A stretch of 64,000 nucleotides of DNA from contig NZ_JAUSSZ010000008.1 in the NCBI RefSeq assembly GCF_030812595.1, forward strand, positions 1 to 64,000. The letters run 5' to 3'. The position numbers were made by a program, and so were the translations under genes. Below are positions 44,473 through 52,966 of this stretch, piece after piece. The DNA comes from Arthrobacter bambusae. Its GTDB lineage: Bacteria > Actinomycetota > Actinomycetes > Actinomycetales > Micrococcaceae. Below the pieces are notes generated by a model that worked only from the letters and a program-made list of their open reading frames with translations, did no database searches and was not told the DNA's origin. The stretch's first letter is position 1, and each line of letters opens with the position of its first letter.

Positions 44473-45420
44473 ATGACAGAGAACCAATGGGACGGGAACT
44501 ACACGCCCCCGCCGGCCACCGAGCAACTAGCGGACACGCAAGTTCCCCCGCCGCCCCCTCACAACAGCGGCATGCCGACGACGGAAACCATCAAGGACGA
44601 GGCAGGGAACGTGGCCGAGCAGGCCGGGGACTCCGCGAAGAACGTCGTCGAAACCGCGAAATCCGAAGTCGCGAACGTCGCGGCCGAAGCGAAATCGAGC
44701 GCTAGGGATCTGCTGGACCAGGCCAGGCTTGACCTCACGGACCAGGCCGGAAGGCAGCAGCAAAAAGTAGCCGCCGGCCTCCGCTCCATTTCGGAGGAAC
44801 TGCAATCCATGGCTACGGCGTCGGAGCAACCCGGCGTGGCAACGGATTTGGTGCGTCAGGCCGCCGAACGGTCGTCCTCCGTGGCGACTTGGCTGGAGGA
44901 CCGGGACCCGGGCTCCCTCCTGCACGAAGTGAAGACCTTCGCGCGGAAGCGTCCCGGCACGTTCCTCCTCTTGGCCGCCGGAGCAGGCGTCCTGGCCGGC
45001 CGCCTGAGCCGCGGACTGAGCGCAGGCACGGACGGCTCCTCACGAGGAACTGCCACCGGGACTGCCCCCGTCCAGCCCGCCCGCGACCAGGCCCAGCCTT
45101 TCGTTCCCGGGCCCGGAAGGACGGTGCCCCCGCCTGCAGTCGAGCTGCCTGGCCCAACCACCACGACTGCTGGATATTCGAACCCAGGCGCCCTCTCGGG
45201 CGACGGGCACGTTGCAGCCGCCGGCGCGCCGGGCACTCCTCAATCCGCGCCGGTCACCGAGCCGGAAGCTGATCCCTGGCCTGACGGGGGCGCGGCCGAG
45301 GATCCATTCACGCGTGACCGTTCGCATCGTCTTGGTTCTCCTGCCCCCATGACAGGAAACGAGGCAGCCGACGCCGGGCGCGGCCTTGACGGCGACCCCA
45401 CCAGCGGTGAGTCGCGATGA
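44473..45420 (+). CDS. Ala-rich helical membrane protein of unknown function
   Basis: A 315-residue protein. A Pro-rich N-terminus (to residue 35) is followed by about 70 residues of Ala/Glu/Lys/Gln helix resembling apolipoprotein or LEA-type repeats (ETIKDEAGNVAEQAGDSAK). One hydrophobic helix (GTFLLLAAGAGVLAGRL, about 162-178) and a long Pro/Gly/Ala-rich tail complete it. This type usually precedes holin-like and DUF3618 proteins in actinobacteria, as here. It overlaps the next gene by 4 bp. Confidence 0.75.
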   Translation: MTENQWDGNYTPPPATEQLADTQVPPPPPHNSGMPTTETIKDEAGNVAEQAGDSAKNVVETAKSEVANVAAEAKSSARDLLDQARLDLTDQAGRQQQKVAAGLRSISEELQSMATASEQPGVATDLVRQAAERSSSVATWLEDRDPGSLLHEVKTFARKRPGTFLLLAAGAGVLAGRLSRGLSAGTDGSSRGTATGTAPVQPARDQAQPFVPGPGRTVPPPAVELPGPTTTTAGYSNPGALSGDGHVAAAGAPGTPQSAPVTEPEADPWPDGGAAEDPFTRDRSHRLGSPAPMTGNEAADAGRGLDGDPTSGESR

Positions 45421-45842
45421 CCGAGAGCCAAATCCCGCCGACGCCCGCGCATGCCAAGGCGGAATCGACATCGCTGGGAGACCTTCTGGGCGACGTCACG
45501 CGGGACATTTCCACGCTGATGCGCCAGGAAGTGGAGCTAGCCAAGGCTGAACTGAAGCAATCCACGACGCGGGCAGGCAAGGGCGCCGGGATGCTGGCTG
45601 GCGCCGGCGTTGCGGGGCATTTTGTCCTCCTTTTCCTCTCCATCGCCCTTTGGTACGCCCTGGGCGAGCTGATGGGACTGGGCTGGTCCGCCGTCGTCGT
45701 GGCTGTCCTCTGGGCGATCGTGGCTGCCGTGTTGGCATCGATAGGCCGCAAGGAACTCAAAGCCGTCAAAGGCCTGCCCCAGACGGCCGAAACAATCCAG
45801 GAAATTCCAGAAACACTCAAACCACGCGAGGAGCAACGATGA
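45417..45842 (+). CDS. Phage holin family-like membrane protein (Actinobacterial Holin-X type)
   Basis: A 141-residue protein with an amphipathic N-terminus (LGDLLGDVTRDISTLMRQEVELAKAELKQ) and two helices (LAGAGVAGHFVLLFLSIAL and VVVAVLWAIVAAVLASIG). This is the layout of the putative Actinobacterial Holin-X (Phage_holin_3_6) family. Despite the name it is chromosomal and not in phage context. ATGA overlaps link it to both neighbours. Confidence 0.82.
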   Translation: MTESQIPPTPAHAKAESTSLGDLLGDVTRDISTLMRQEVELAKAELKQSTTRAGKGAGMLAGAGVAGHFVLLFLSIALWYALGELMGLGWSAVVVAVLWAIVAAVLASIGRKELKAVKGLPQTAETIQEIPETLKPREEQR

Positions 45843-46414
45843 GTGAAAATCCGGATGACATCCGTTCCGAGATAGAGCAGACCCGCCGACGCCTTGGCAC
45901 CAACGTTGACGCGGTGGCGGATAAGGTGACGCCGTCGCACGTGGTCCGGCGCCAAACGGAGAAAGTCAGGGACGCCGTCTTCGGCGTGAAGGAGAACGTG
46001 ATGGGCGCGGCTGATGATCTGGTGGACAGCGGACGATCAGCGATCGACGACGCAGGTGCGGCAATCGGCGATGTGCCCCACCGCGTGGCCAGCAAGGCGC
46101 AAGGCAACCCTTTGGCTGCCGGCCTGATCGCCTTCGGGGCCGGGCTGCTGGTCGCCTCCCTGATCCCGGCAAGTGAGAAGGAGAAGGAGGCGGCCGCAGC
46201 CCTGAAGGACGCGGCTGAACCCCTGACCGCCGAGCTGTCCGCGGCCGCCCAGGACGTGGCCCAGGATCTGCAGGGGCCAGCCCAGGAAGCACTGGAGAAC
46301 GTGAAGGCTGCAGCCTCGGACGCAGTCGAAAACGTCAAAGAAGAATCCCAGACCGCCGTCTCCGACGTAACGGACAGCACCACAGCAGCAAGAGACAGGA
46401 TCAAGCCGGTCTGA
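45839..46414 (+). CDS. DUF3618 domain membrane protein
   Basis: A 191-residue protein opening with the DUF3618 pattern NPDDIRSEIEQTRRRLGTNVDAV. It has one membrane helix near PLAAGLIAFGAGLLVASLIP and a long C-terminal Ala/Glu/Val helix region. Function unknown; usually in envelope-stress clusters. The ATG at 45839 overlaps the holin stop by 4 bp and has GAGGAG upstream; the frame is open further but only as overlap with the holin gene. Confidence 0.85.
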   Translation: MSENPDDIRSEIEQTRRRLGTNVDAVADKVTPSHVVRRQTEKVRDAVFGVKENVMGAADDLVDSGRSAIDDAGAAIGDVPHRVASKAQGNPLAAGLIAFGAGLLVASLIPASEKEKEAAAALKDAAEPLTAELSAAAQDVAQDLQGPAQEALENVKAAASDAVENVKEESQTAVSDVTDSTTAARDRIKPV

Positions 46415-46421
46415 TCCGGAG

Positions 46422-46468
46422 GGAGGCGTGCTGTCCGGCCAATACTGCGCAAAGGACAGCACGCCTCC
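46422..46468. terminator. 15-bp perfect hairpin between DUF3618 and YihY genes
   Basis: GGAGGCGTGCTGTCC at 46422-46436 pairs perfectly with 46454-46468 across a 17-nt loop, 8 bp past the DUF3618 stop and 27 bp before the YihY start. Without a T-tract it may be a weak terminator or an mRNA-processing stem. Confidence 0.55.
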
Positions 46469-46494
46469 ATCACGCCGTGGAACGAGGGACATCC

Positions 46495-47577
46495 ATGACA
46501 AGCAAAAATACCGCCGAAAACAGCAAGGCCAAGGCAGAAATGGCCCCGGAGTCGGACGATGCCCGGAAACCGGACAGACCCACCGAGATCGCCAAGCCAA
46601 CCTGGACCTACATAGTCAAGAGGACCTTTCGAGAGTTCGGCAAGGATCAGTGCCCGGACGCCGCTGCGGGACTTACCTATTACGCGGTGCTTTCCTTTTT
46701 CCCTGCCCTGCTTGCGCTCGTCTCCCTGCTGGGTATTTTCGGGCAGGCAGGAAAGAGCACCTCAGCCCTCCTGGACGTCCTCCAGGGCATCGCCCCGGGA
46801 TCCACCATCGAGACCCTCCGCCAGCCCATTGAAGAACTTACTACCTCGACGTCGGCCGGTTTCGCCTTGGTGATCGGTATCCTCGCTGCCTTGTGGTCCG
46901 CGTCCGGATACGTGGGAGCCTTCAGCAGGGCCATGAACCGCGTATACGAAGTGGACGAAGGTCGCGGGTTCGTCAGACTGCGGGCAACCATGCTCGGAGT
47001 CACTGTGTTCGCCGTGGTAGTCGTGGCCCTGATCGCCGGCATGCTCGTGCTCAGCGGACCTGTGGCCGACGCCGCAGGCAGGGCCGCCAACCTTGGCGGA
47101 GACCTGCTGGCCGTGTGGAGTGTCGCAAAATGGCCAGTCGTCATCGCCCTGGTGATCCTGATCATCGCGGTCCTGTATTACGCCACCCCTAACGTAAAGC
47201 AGCCGCGGTTCCGGTGGATGAGTATCGGTTCCTTTATCGCTCTGCTGGCATTCGTCCTCGCCTCGCTGGGCTTTGGCTTCTACGTAGCCAACTTCAGCAA
47301 CTACAACAAGACCTACGGGACAATCGGCGGCGTCATCGTGATGCTGCTGTGGCTATGGATATTGAACATGTCGCTCCTGTTCGGTGCAGAGTTCGATGCC
47401 GAGATGGAACGCGGGCGGGAACTCCAGGCAGGAATCACCGCCGAAGAGGCCATCCAGCTTCCACCTCGCGGAACCAGGCGCAGCGAAAAACTCGAGAAAC
47501 GCGAAGAGGAAGAGATCGTCGACGGAGCGAGGCTAGGCGGGCAGCGCAAGCGGGACGCGGACTCATCCGGACCGTAA
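46495..47577 (+). CDS. YihY/virulence factor BrkB family membrane protein
   Basis: A 360-residue protein with the YihY/BrkB core. It has TFREFGKDQCPDAAAGLTYY, FFPALLALVSLLGIFG, ALWSASGYVGAFSRAMNRVY and LLWLWILNMSLLFGAEFDAEMERGREL, with six predicted helices. A charged cytoplasmic tail ends it. The family has no established activity. The ATG at 46495 follows an AGGGA box. It is likely part of the envelope-stress cluster. Confidence 0.88.
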   Translation: MTSKNTAENSKAKAEMAPESDDARKPDRPTEIAKPTWTYIVKRTFREFGKDQCPDAAAGLTYYAVLSFFPALLALVSLLGIFGQAGKSTSALLDVLQGIAPGSTIETLRQPIEELTTSTSAGFALVIGILAALWSASGYVGAFSRAMNRVYEVDEGRGFVRLRATMLGVTVFAVVVVALIAGMLVLSGPVADAAGRAANLGGDLLAVWSVAKWPVVIALVILIIAVLYYATPNVKQPRFRWMSIGSFIALLAFVLASLGFGFYVANFSNYNKTYGTIGGVIVMLLWLWILNMSLLFGAEFDAEMERGRELQAGITAEEAIQLPPRGTRRSEKLEKREEEEIVDGARLGGQRKRDADSSGP

Positions 47578-47626
47578 GCGTTCTCGTTGGTGAGGGCTCT
47601 TCAGTGCAGGCACTTCAGTGGGCCTG

Positions 47627-48124
47627 CTATCCCTTGAAGTTTGCAGCGTCGAGTGCCGCCTGCAACGAGCTGAGGTAGCCCTCGCTCGTGTAGGTTGCAC
47701 CTCCAACCGTGTCGACGTGGGCTGATTGGCTCGATAGCACCTCGGACTTGAGCATCGGCACGGCCTGCTGGTCGATCTCGCCGGACAGGGACCCGACGTC
47801 GGTCAGCTGCAGCGGCACGACGTCGGCGATCTTCCCGCCGGAAATCACCGCCTGGACCTGCACCGTGCCATACCGGGTTTGGATCTGGCTACCGTCGAAG
47901 GTTCCGTCCTTGGCTCCCGTGGCGGCAGGGGCCGCCGGCCCGGAGCCGGTGCCGGCCGTCGTCGGACTGTCCGGTCCGGAAAGCGTTCCGGTGCCCGACG
48001 GCGGGTTAGCCGCTTTCGTTGTGGTGCCGCCGGATGCGGAATCAGCCTGGTTTCCGGCATGCCACCCGATGAGGAGGACGGCGGCCGAAGCGAGGCCGGC
48101 CAGAACGGCGCTGCGAGCCCTCAC
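47627..48124 (-). CDS. FMN-binding domain protein, membrane anchored
   Basis: A 165-residue extracytoplasmic flavoprotein. An N-terminal membrane anchor (about 6-21) is followed by a Thr/Gly/Pro linker and an FMN_bind domain (DGSQIQTRYGTVQVQAVISGGKI). The motif GGATYTSEGYLSSLQAAL holds the Thr that ApbE-type transferases modify with FMN in this family. The GTG at 48124 overlaps the stop of the ferric-reductase-like gene, so the two are coupled and probably form an electron-transfer pair. Confidence 0.85.
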   Translation of the reverse strand: MRARSAVLAGLASAAVLLIGWHAGNQADSASGGTTTKAANPPSGTGTLSGPDSPTTAGTGSGPAAPAATGAKDGTFDGSQIQTRYGTVQVQAVISGGKIADVVPLQLTDVGSLSGEIDQQAVPMLKSEVLSSQSAHVDTVGGATYTSEGYLSSLQAALDAANFKG

Positions 48125-49536
48125 CAGCTGAACCTTTCGTAGTGGATCCGGAAGCGAGGTACGCCGGCCCGTTTTGCGTCCTCGACCACCAGGTCGGTCC
48201 AGTCGCGCGGCCCGCACACGAACACGTCGGCATCCCGTACATCGGGGACGATCGTTGACAGGCTCATGCGGTGGCTGGCTTCCCGGGCCGGCAGCCAGCT
48301 GTCATGACCCCTCTTCGGCCGGCGCCCCAGCAAGACGTAGAGCGTTGCAGACTTTTTGATACACAGCTTCTGGAGCTCGCGGTAGAGGTAGAGGCCCTTC
48401 TCGTCCGGCGCCCTGACGATCACCGTCATCTCGCCGGGAGCGAAGTCGCCCTGCTCAAGCAGAGAGATGATGGGCGTAATTCCGATGCCGGCTGCGACGG
48501 CGACCGCACGCCGGGTGGTCCGGGCACGGTCGGTGAAGAGTCCATAGGGCCCTTCGATGCTCACCCTGGTTCCGATCGGGAGTGTGCTCAATTCAGCGGT
48601 CCCGACTCCCAGCTCACGGACTGTGACTTTGAGGCGAAGGATCCCAGGGGCCGCCGAAAGCGAGAACGGGTGGGCATGCCACCACAGCCCGCGCGACCAG
48701 AAGCGCCAGATGAAGAATTGGCCGCCACGGACCCGCAGGTCCGCAAGCGATCGACCGGTCATCTCGATGGAGTACACCCCGGGCGCCTCGGTAACGATAT
48801 TGCTGACCCGAAGGTCGTGGCGAAGGGTCCGCAACACGGGAATGATGAACCGATAGACCAGTAGTGCAGCGGCTACCCCGAAGTACAGCACCAGCCAGTA
48901 GTAGCGCGCCCAGGTTCCATCCGCGAACAACTGCCCTGTGCTGAACTGGTGCGGCAGTGCCGCGAGCACGGCAACATATGCAAGGAAGTGGACAACATGC
49001 CATGCCTCGTATGAGAGCTTCCGCCGGACAAGGACCAGCGAGGTAATCACGACGATCGCCAGCAGCGCGTACCCCAGGTATGCGACTTTCATGTCCGGCA
49101 GTGAGGTGAACATGTCCCATATTTCCGCAAACAGGTTCAATCGCGCCGTCAGCGCATAGCCGATCCAAAGCAGCAGCACATGTAAGGAAATAAGGTAAAA
49201 GACAGGCTTCCCCATCCGCTGATGGACCAGCAAGGCCCGGTCGTGGCCAAACGCCCGGTCAATGACCGGGAGCCGCGCCGCCAGGAGAAGTTGGATCAGC
49301 ATCAGGTCGGCACCCACGAGTCCGGAGATGATGCCGACGGCGGTAAACGCGCCCGGGACGGTTTTGAATTCCACCAGTCCGCTGTCCGCCAGAAACAAGG
49401 CCAGCACGAGCGCCACCGACAACCAGACGAACGTCTCCAAAAGGTCCGCCAGACGGGCCCGTCGGAGGTAACGCGCCCGTTGTGGTGCCCGCCGCTGGCT
49501 TGCCGTCTGGCCCGTTGTTCCGGGCCGGGCCGTCAT
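48121..49536 (-). CDS. Ferric reductase-like transmembrane NAD(P)H/FAD oxidoreductase
   Basis: A 471-residue membrane flavoprotein. The N-terminal half has six helices of ferric-reductase type, with His candidates for heme in LISLHVLLLWIGYAL and WHVVHFLAYVAVLAALPHQF. The C-terminal half has the FAD region RGGQFFIWRFWSRGLWWHAHPFS and the NAD(P) region AVAVAAGIGITPIISLL ending in DVFVCGPRDWTDLV. It would move electrons from cytoplasmic NAD(P)H to the outside, plausibly to the coupled FMN protein. It lies 59 bp downstream of the histidine kinase. Confidence 0.87.
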   Translation of the reverse strand: MTARPGTTGQTASQRRAPQRARYLRRARLADLLETFVWLSVALVLALFLADSGLVEFKTVPGAFTAVGIISGLVGADLMLIQLLLAARLPVIDRAFGHDRALLVHQRMGKPVFYLISLHVLLLWIGYALTARLNLFAEIWDMFTSLPDMKVAYLGYALLAIVVITSLVLVRRKLSYEAWHVVHFLAYVAVLAALPHQFSTGQLFADGTWARYYWLVLYFGVAAALLVYRFIIPVLRTLRHDLRVSNIVTEAPGVYSIEMTGRSLADLRVRGGQFFIWRFWSRGLWWHAHPFSLSAAPGILRLKVTVRELGVGTAELSTLPIGTRVSIEGPYGLFTDRARTTRRAVAVAAGIGITPIISLLEQGDFAPGEMTVIVRAPDEKGLYLYRELQKLCIKKSATLYVLLGRRPKRGHDSWLPAREASHRMSLSTIVPDVRDADVFVCGPRDWTDLVVEDAKRAGVPRFRIHYERFSW

Positions 49537-49595
49537 CTAGTCTCTCCCTCGGCGGCCCATGTTCTGCTCATGAACGCAATGCTAGGTGCGTGTTC

Positions 49596-50891
49596 TTAGA
49601 ACATTCTTCGAAGCCTGGAGACCAAAGAGCGAAACAAGGAACCGGCGGCGGGAGGGTTCCCGGGATTTCGCCGAATGGGCAGATGGACGACGACGGCCGC
49701 CCCGGACGGTTGCGCGCCGATTTCCACCCGGCCGCCGTGCTGCGCGGCCACTTCAGCGACGAGCGCGAGCCCCAGCCCATAGTGCCGCGGCCGCACCGTA
49801 TCCTCCTCCGGTTTGGTGTCGAGCGGCTCGGCGGTTGCAAACCGTTCGAAGGCCCGCATCTTGACGTCGTCGGCAAATCCGGGCCCGTCGTCCCGGACCG
49901 TGATGACAAGTGTCCTCGAATCCCGGGTTAAACCCACGTCCACCCGTCCCTTGGCGAAACGGACGGCGTTGTCCAACAACGCCACGAACAGCCGGCGCAG
50001 CGCCGTCGGAGCGGCAGTAATCCCCATCGGTCCGGCTATTCCACTTCGGACAACCGTGACTCCGCGGCGCGCGGCGGAGGCTGAAAAAGACTGGACGACG
50101 TCCTCTGCCAGCGCCACGACGTCGACGTGCGTGAGCTCAACCCTTCGTGAATCCGCCGAGATCAGGAGGTCTTCAAGCAGTCGAGTCAGCGAGCGCGAAT
50201 CCTCGATCATGGCGTCCAGGTCAGCCTCGATGCTCAACGGCGGCTCTTGTGTTGGAGCGGACGCCACCCGGCGTCGCAGCATTTGGGCACGCATATTCAG
50301 CAGTGTGAGTGGCGTGCGCAGTTCATGGCTTGCATCCGCGACGAACCGCCGTTGCCGGTCCAGCGCCTCGGCCATGGGCCGCATGGCGCGCCGGGCCAAC
50401 CACACCGCCAGAAGGCTCGCCAATACCACCGCTCCGCCACAGGTCAGCAAGAGGGCAAGCCCCAGCCGGTTCAGCTCCTCGAGGTTTTCGTGACGATCGA
50501 ACACCGCTTGGACTACCCGGCTCCCCGAACCTGCGGTGCGGACGGTGTACGAGCGGCCGCCGATCGAAACGTCTTCCTGCGCGGCAACTCCGTTGGCGGC
50601 GACTGCTTCGATAGCCTTCAGGTCCGGCAGCCCGGACGGCATCCCTGGAGACACCGTCAACACGCCCTGGTTGGAGATCGCCAGCCAGGTTCCGGCGGGG
50701 GCGTCAACAATCGAATCTACGTGCTCCGTGGCCGTAGTCAGGAGGCGTTGGGCTGCGGTGGCCTGGCTCGTGCTGACAATCAACAGCACCGATCCTGCAA
50801 TCGCGACCAACAACAGCACCAGCAAAGCGCCGGTCTGCAGGGCCATCCGCCATGAGGACCGTTGCAGCTCATCCTTGGCTTGATCCTTCAT
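49596..50891 (-). CDS. Sensor histidine kinase
   Basis: A 431-residue membrane sensor. TM1 is about 21-40 and TM2 about 143-165, with a roughly 100-residue extracytoplasmic domain between. The phospho-acceptor His is about residue 189 in VADASHELRTPLT. The ATPase part has N box LDNAVRFA, G1 DDGPGF, F box FERF and G2 GLGLALV. The ligand is unknown. Its ATG overlaps the response-regulator stop by 4 bp, and the redox pair lies downstream. Confidence 0.92.
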   Translation of the reverse strand: MKDQAKDELQRSSWRMALQTGALLVLLLVAIAGSVLLIVSTSQATAAQRLLTTATEHVDSIVDAPAGTWLAISNQGVLTVSPGMPSGLPDLKAIEAVAANGVAAQEDVSIGGRSYTVRTAGSGSRVVQAVFDRHENLEELNRLGLALLLTCGGAVVLASLLAVWLARRAMRPMAEALDRQRRFVADASHELRTPLTLLNMRAQMLRRRVASAPTQEPPLSIEADLDAMIEDSRSLTRLLEDLLISADSRRVELTHVDVVALAEDVVQSFSASAARRGVTVVRSGIAGPMGITAAPTALRRLFVALLDNAVRFAKGRVDVGLTRDSRTLVITVRDDGPGFADDVKMRAFERFATAEPLDTKPEEDTVRPRHYGLGLALVAEVAAQHGGRVEIGAQPSGAAVVVHLPIRRNPGNPPAAGSLFRSLVSRLRRMF

Positions 50892-51559
50892 GCGAGCGTG
50901 CCGATCCTGTAGCCGACGCCATGAACCGTGCGCACGCTCCCCCGTCCCAGCTTCCGCCGGAGGTAATGGACATAGGTGTCCACCACCCCTGCCTCTTCGG
51001 CGTTCGGAAAGACGTACTCAAGAATCTCGCCACGCGAGAACACCCGGTTCGGCCACCGTGCCAGTTCCTCCAGCAAGGCACTCTCCCGTTCGGACAAAAC
51101 GACGACGGAACCATCAGTACGGGTCACGCTGCGCGATTCAAGGTCAAAATGACCACCGGTGATCCGCAGGGTCGTCGCGGTGGTGATATGCCGGCGTCGT
51201 AAGGCTCGCAACCGGGCCAGAAGTTCATCGATGTCGAAAGGCTTCGACAGGTAGTCCTCTGCGCCGGCGTCGAGCCCCTCAACCCTGTCCGCAGGGTTGC
51301 CCAATGCGGACAGTATGAGCGCGGCCGTCTCGATGCCCTCCCGGCGGAGTGTGGTCAGCAGGTTCAACCCGTCCATTACCGGAAGGCCCCGGTCCAGGAC
51401 AAAAACGTCAAACTTCCTGGTCAGGGCGAGGTGGAGGCCTTTCTGTCCATCTGACGCGCTGGACACGTCGTAGCCCTCGCCGACCAGCAACTCCTGCAGC
51501 ATCGCCCGAAGCTCCACGTCATCCTCTACTAGGAGAATGCGCGGCTTCATCTCATTCAT
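50888..51559 (-). CDS. OmpR-family response regulator
   Basis: A 223-residue response regulator. The receiver has the acidic pocket LLVEDD (12-14), phospho-acceptor Asp56 in VLDRGLP, and the conserved Lys in DYLSKPFDI. The C-terminal winged helix has LSERESALLEELARWPNRVFSRGEILEYVF and TYVHYLRRKLG. I use the ATG at 51559, and another three codons later is possible; the long upstream open frame is not conserved. First gene of a four-gene unit with kinase, reductase and FMN protein. Confidence 0.92.
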   Translation of the reverse strand: MNEMKPRILLVEDDVELRAMLQELLVGEGYDVSSASDGQKGLHLALTRKFDVFVLDRGLPVMDGLNLLTTLRREGIETAALILSALGNPADRVEGLDAGAEDYLSKPFDIDELLARLRALRRRHITTATTLRITGGHFDLESRSVTRTDGSVVVLSERESALLEELARWPNRVFSRGEILEYVFPNAEEAGVVDTYVHYLRRKLGRGSVRTVHGVGYRIGTLA

Positions 51560-51620
51560 AGTCGGAGTATAGGCGCCGGAGCTTGGGCGGATTCCTGACC
51601 CTGCCCGATGGAACGGATGC

Positions 51621-52775
51621 TCATTCGGATTCCTCAGGCACGTCTGCGGAACGGACGCCGCGCCGGATGATGCCCAACTGCTCGAGCTGGGCCGACATCC
51701 CCGCACCGTCCGGAGAATAGATCCAAGGAATCCCTGGGGTGGGTCGAACTGGGGACTTCGACCGCCCGCCCGCGAGCACCGCCTCACTGGCCGAGAGCTG
51801 ACGGATCGCGATGGCCTTGACGTTCTGCGGGTGGCGTTGGGCGAACTCGGCGTAGATGACCTCGTCGTGCTGTCCGTCATCGCCGACCAGCAGCCATTTG
51901 ATGCCGGGGAACTCCGCTGCGAGACGTTCCAGGGATGCCCGCTTGTGCTCCTGGCCGCTGCGGAACCAGCGGTCGGGGGTGGGACCCCAGTCGGTCAGGA
52001 GCTTGGGTCCGGCGGGATACAAATTGCGGGAGAGGAACCGGGACAGCGTCGGTGCGACGTTCCAGGCTCCGGTCGACAGATACACCACGGGTGCCGAGGG
52101 CACCGTCCTGACGATCCGCTCGTACAGCACAGCCATGCCCGGCGTCGGGGTTCTCGCGTGTTCGTCGAGCACGAAGGTGTTCCAGGCGGCGAGGAACGGA
52201 CGAGGCAGCGCCGTGACCATCACGGTGTCGTCGATATCGGAGACGACACCGAAGTCTGCATCGTCAGGGACGACCTGCACTGGAGCCTCCACGGTCTTGG
52301 AGCTTCCGGATTGCAGGGTGATTGTATGCCAGCCGGCGTCGAGGGTTACCGGGATACACGCGTCCACCACGCCTCCACGGTCCGCTTCGACATCATGGAC
52401 GGTTCCTGCGATGCTCACGCGCACGGCGCCGTGTGCCACGGGCGCACTCGTGAAATTGCGCCAGCCGCGCATTCCGTCCTGCAGCGGTTTGAGCGCACTT
52501 TCCTGGGCACCGGTCCCGGTGTCCCGCGCGTCACTGCGGACAACGCGCGCCAACACCCGGACCCAGGAAGTGGTGCCGTAGCCGGTGTAGGGGATGACGG
52601 TCTCCACCCGACCGCGCCGGATTGCGAGACGCGTCTGGAACCTGAGCCAGGCGTCGTCGAGTCTCACGGCGAGGTGGCGTCGCGCGCGTCGCGACGGCGT
52701 CAGGGCCCCGCTTTCTACGCTGTTGGATTCTGCGTCATCGGATAGAGCGGGCGGCTTCACGGAACGGGGACACAT
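51621..52775 (-). CDS. App1-type phosphatase (DUF2183)
   Basis: A 384-residue member of the App1 family of HAD-like phosphatidate phosphatases. The catalytic motif is GVVSDIDDTVMVTAL, followed by VVYLSTGAWNVAPTLSRFL and WLLVGDDGQHDEVIYAEFA. The N-terminal half carries the family beta-domain (VIPYTGYGTTSWVRVLARV). Bacterial members' substrate is not established. I start at ATG 52775; an upstream ATG at 52853 would add 26 basic residues. Confidence 0.87.
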   Translation of the reverse strand: MCPRSVKPPALSDDAESNSVESGALTPSRRARRHLAVRLDDAWLRFQTRLAIRRGRVETVIPYTGYGTTSWVRVLARVVRSDARDTGTGAQESALKPLQDGMRGWRNFTSAPVAHGAVRVSIAGTVHDVEADRGGVVDACIPVTLDAGWHTITLQSGSSKTVEAPVQVVPDDADFGVVSDIDDTVMVTALPRPFLAAWNTFVLDEHARTPTPGMAVLYERIVRTVPSAPVVYLSTGAWNVAPTLSRFLSRNLYPAGPKLLTDWGPTPDRWFRSGQEHKRASLERLAAEFPGIKWLLVGDDGQHDEVIYAEFAQRHPQNVKAIAIRQLSASEAVLAGGRSKSPVRPTPGIPWIYSPDGAGMSAQLEQLGIIRRGVRSADVPEESE

Positions 52776-52901
52776 GAGTTCAGTCTGACACGGTCCGCCC
52801 TTACGCCCGGTGAGGATCCGCCGTAAAGTCCGCGGTAGGCTCCGTCGCGACATGCCAAGGCAATTTCATTTTATGCATTCCCAATACCACTTTCATCCTG
52901 T

Positions 52902-52923
52902 ACTAATAAGTGGACTTATTAGT
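52902..52923. promoter_or_regulatory. Palindromic operator, copy 3 (variant)
   Basis: ACTAATAAG-TGGA-CTTATTAGT, 9-bp perfect arms, 43 bp before the TTG start of the Pro-rich membrane protein. The inner arm TAATAAG differs by one base from TAGTAAG at 28531 and 44394. Confidence 0.55.
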
Positions 52924-52966
52924 TGCGAGCGGCCTAGCCCGGGCCTCGCATCATTTGGGGGATAAT

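Noticed and set aside
45417-46414. Prophage remnant suggested by the holin-like gene
   Set aside because: Neighbours are DUF3618 and YihY proteins, the usual chromosomal context of this actinobacterial family; no other phage gene is present.
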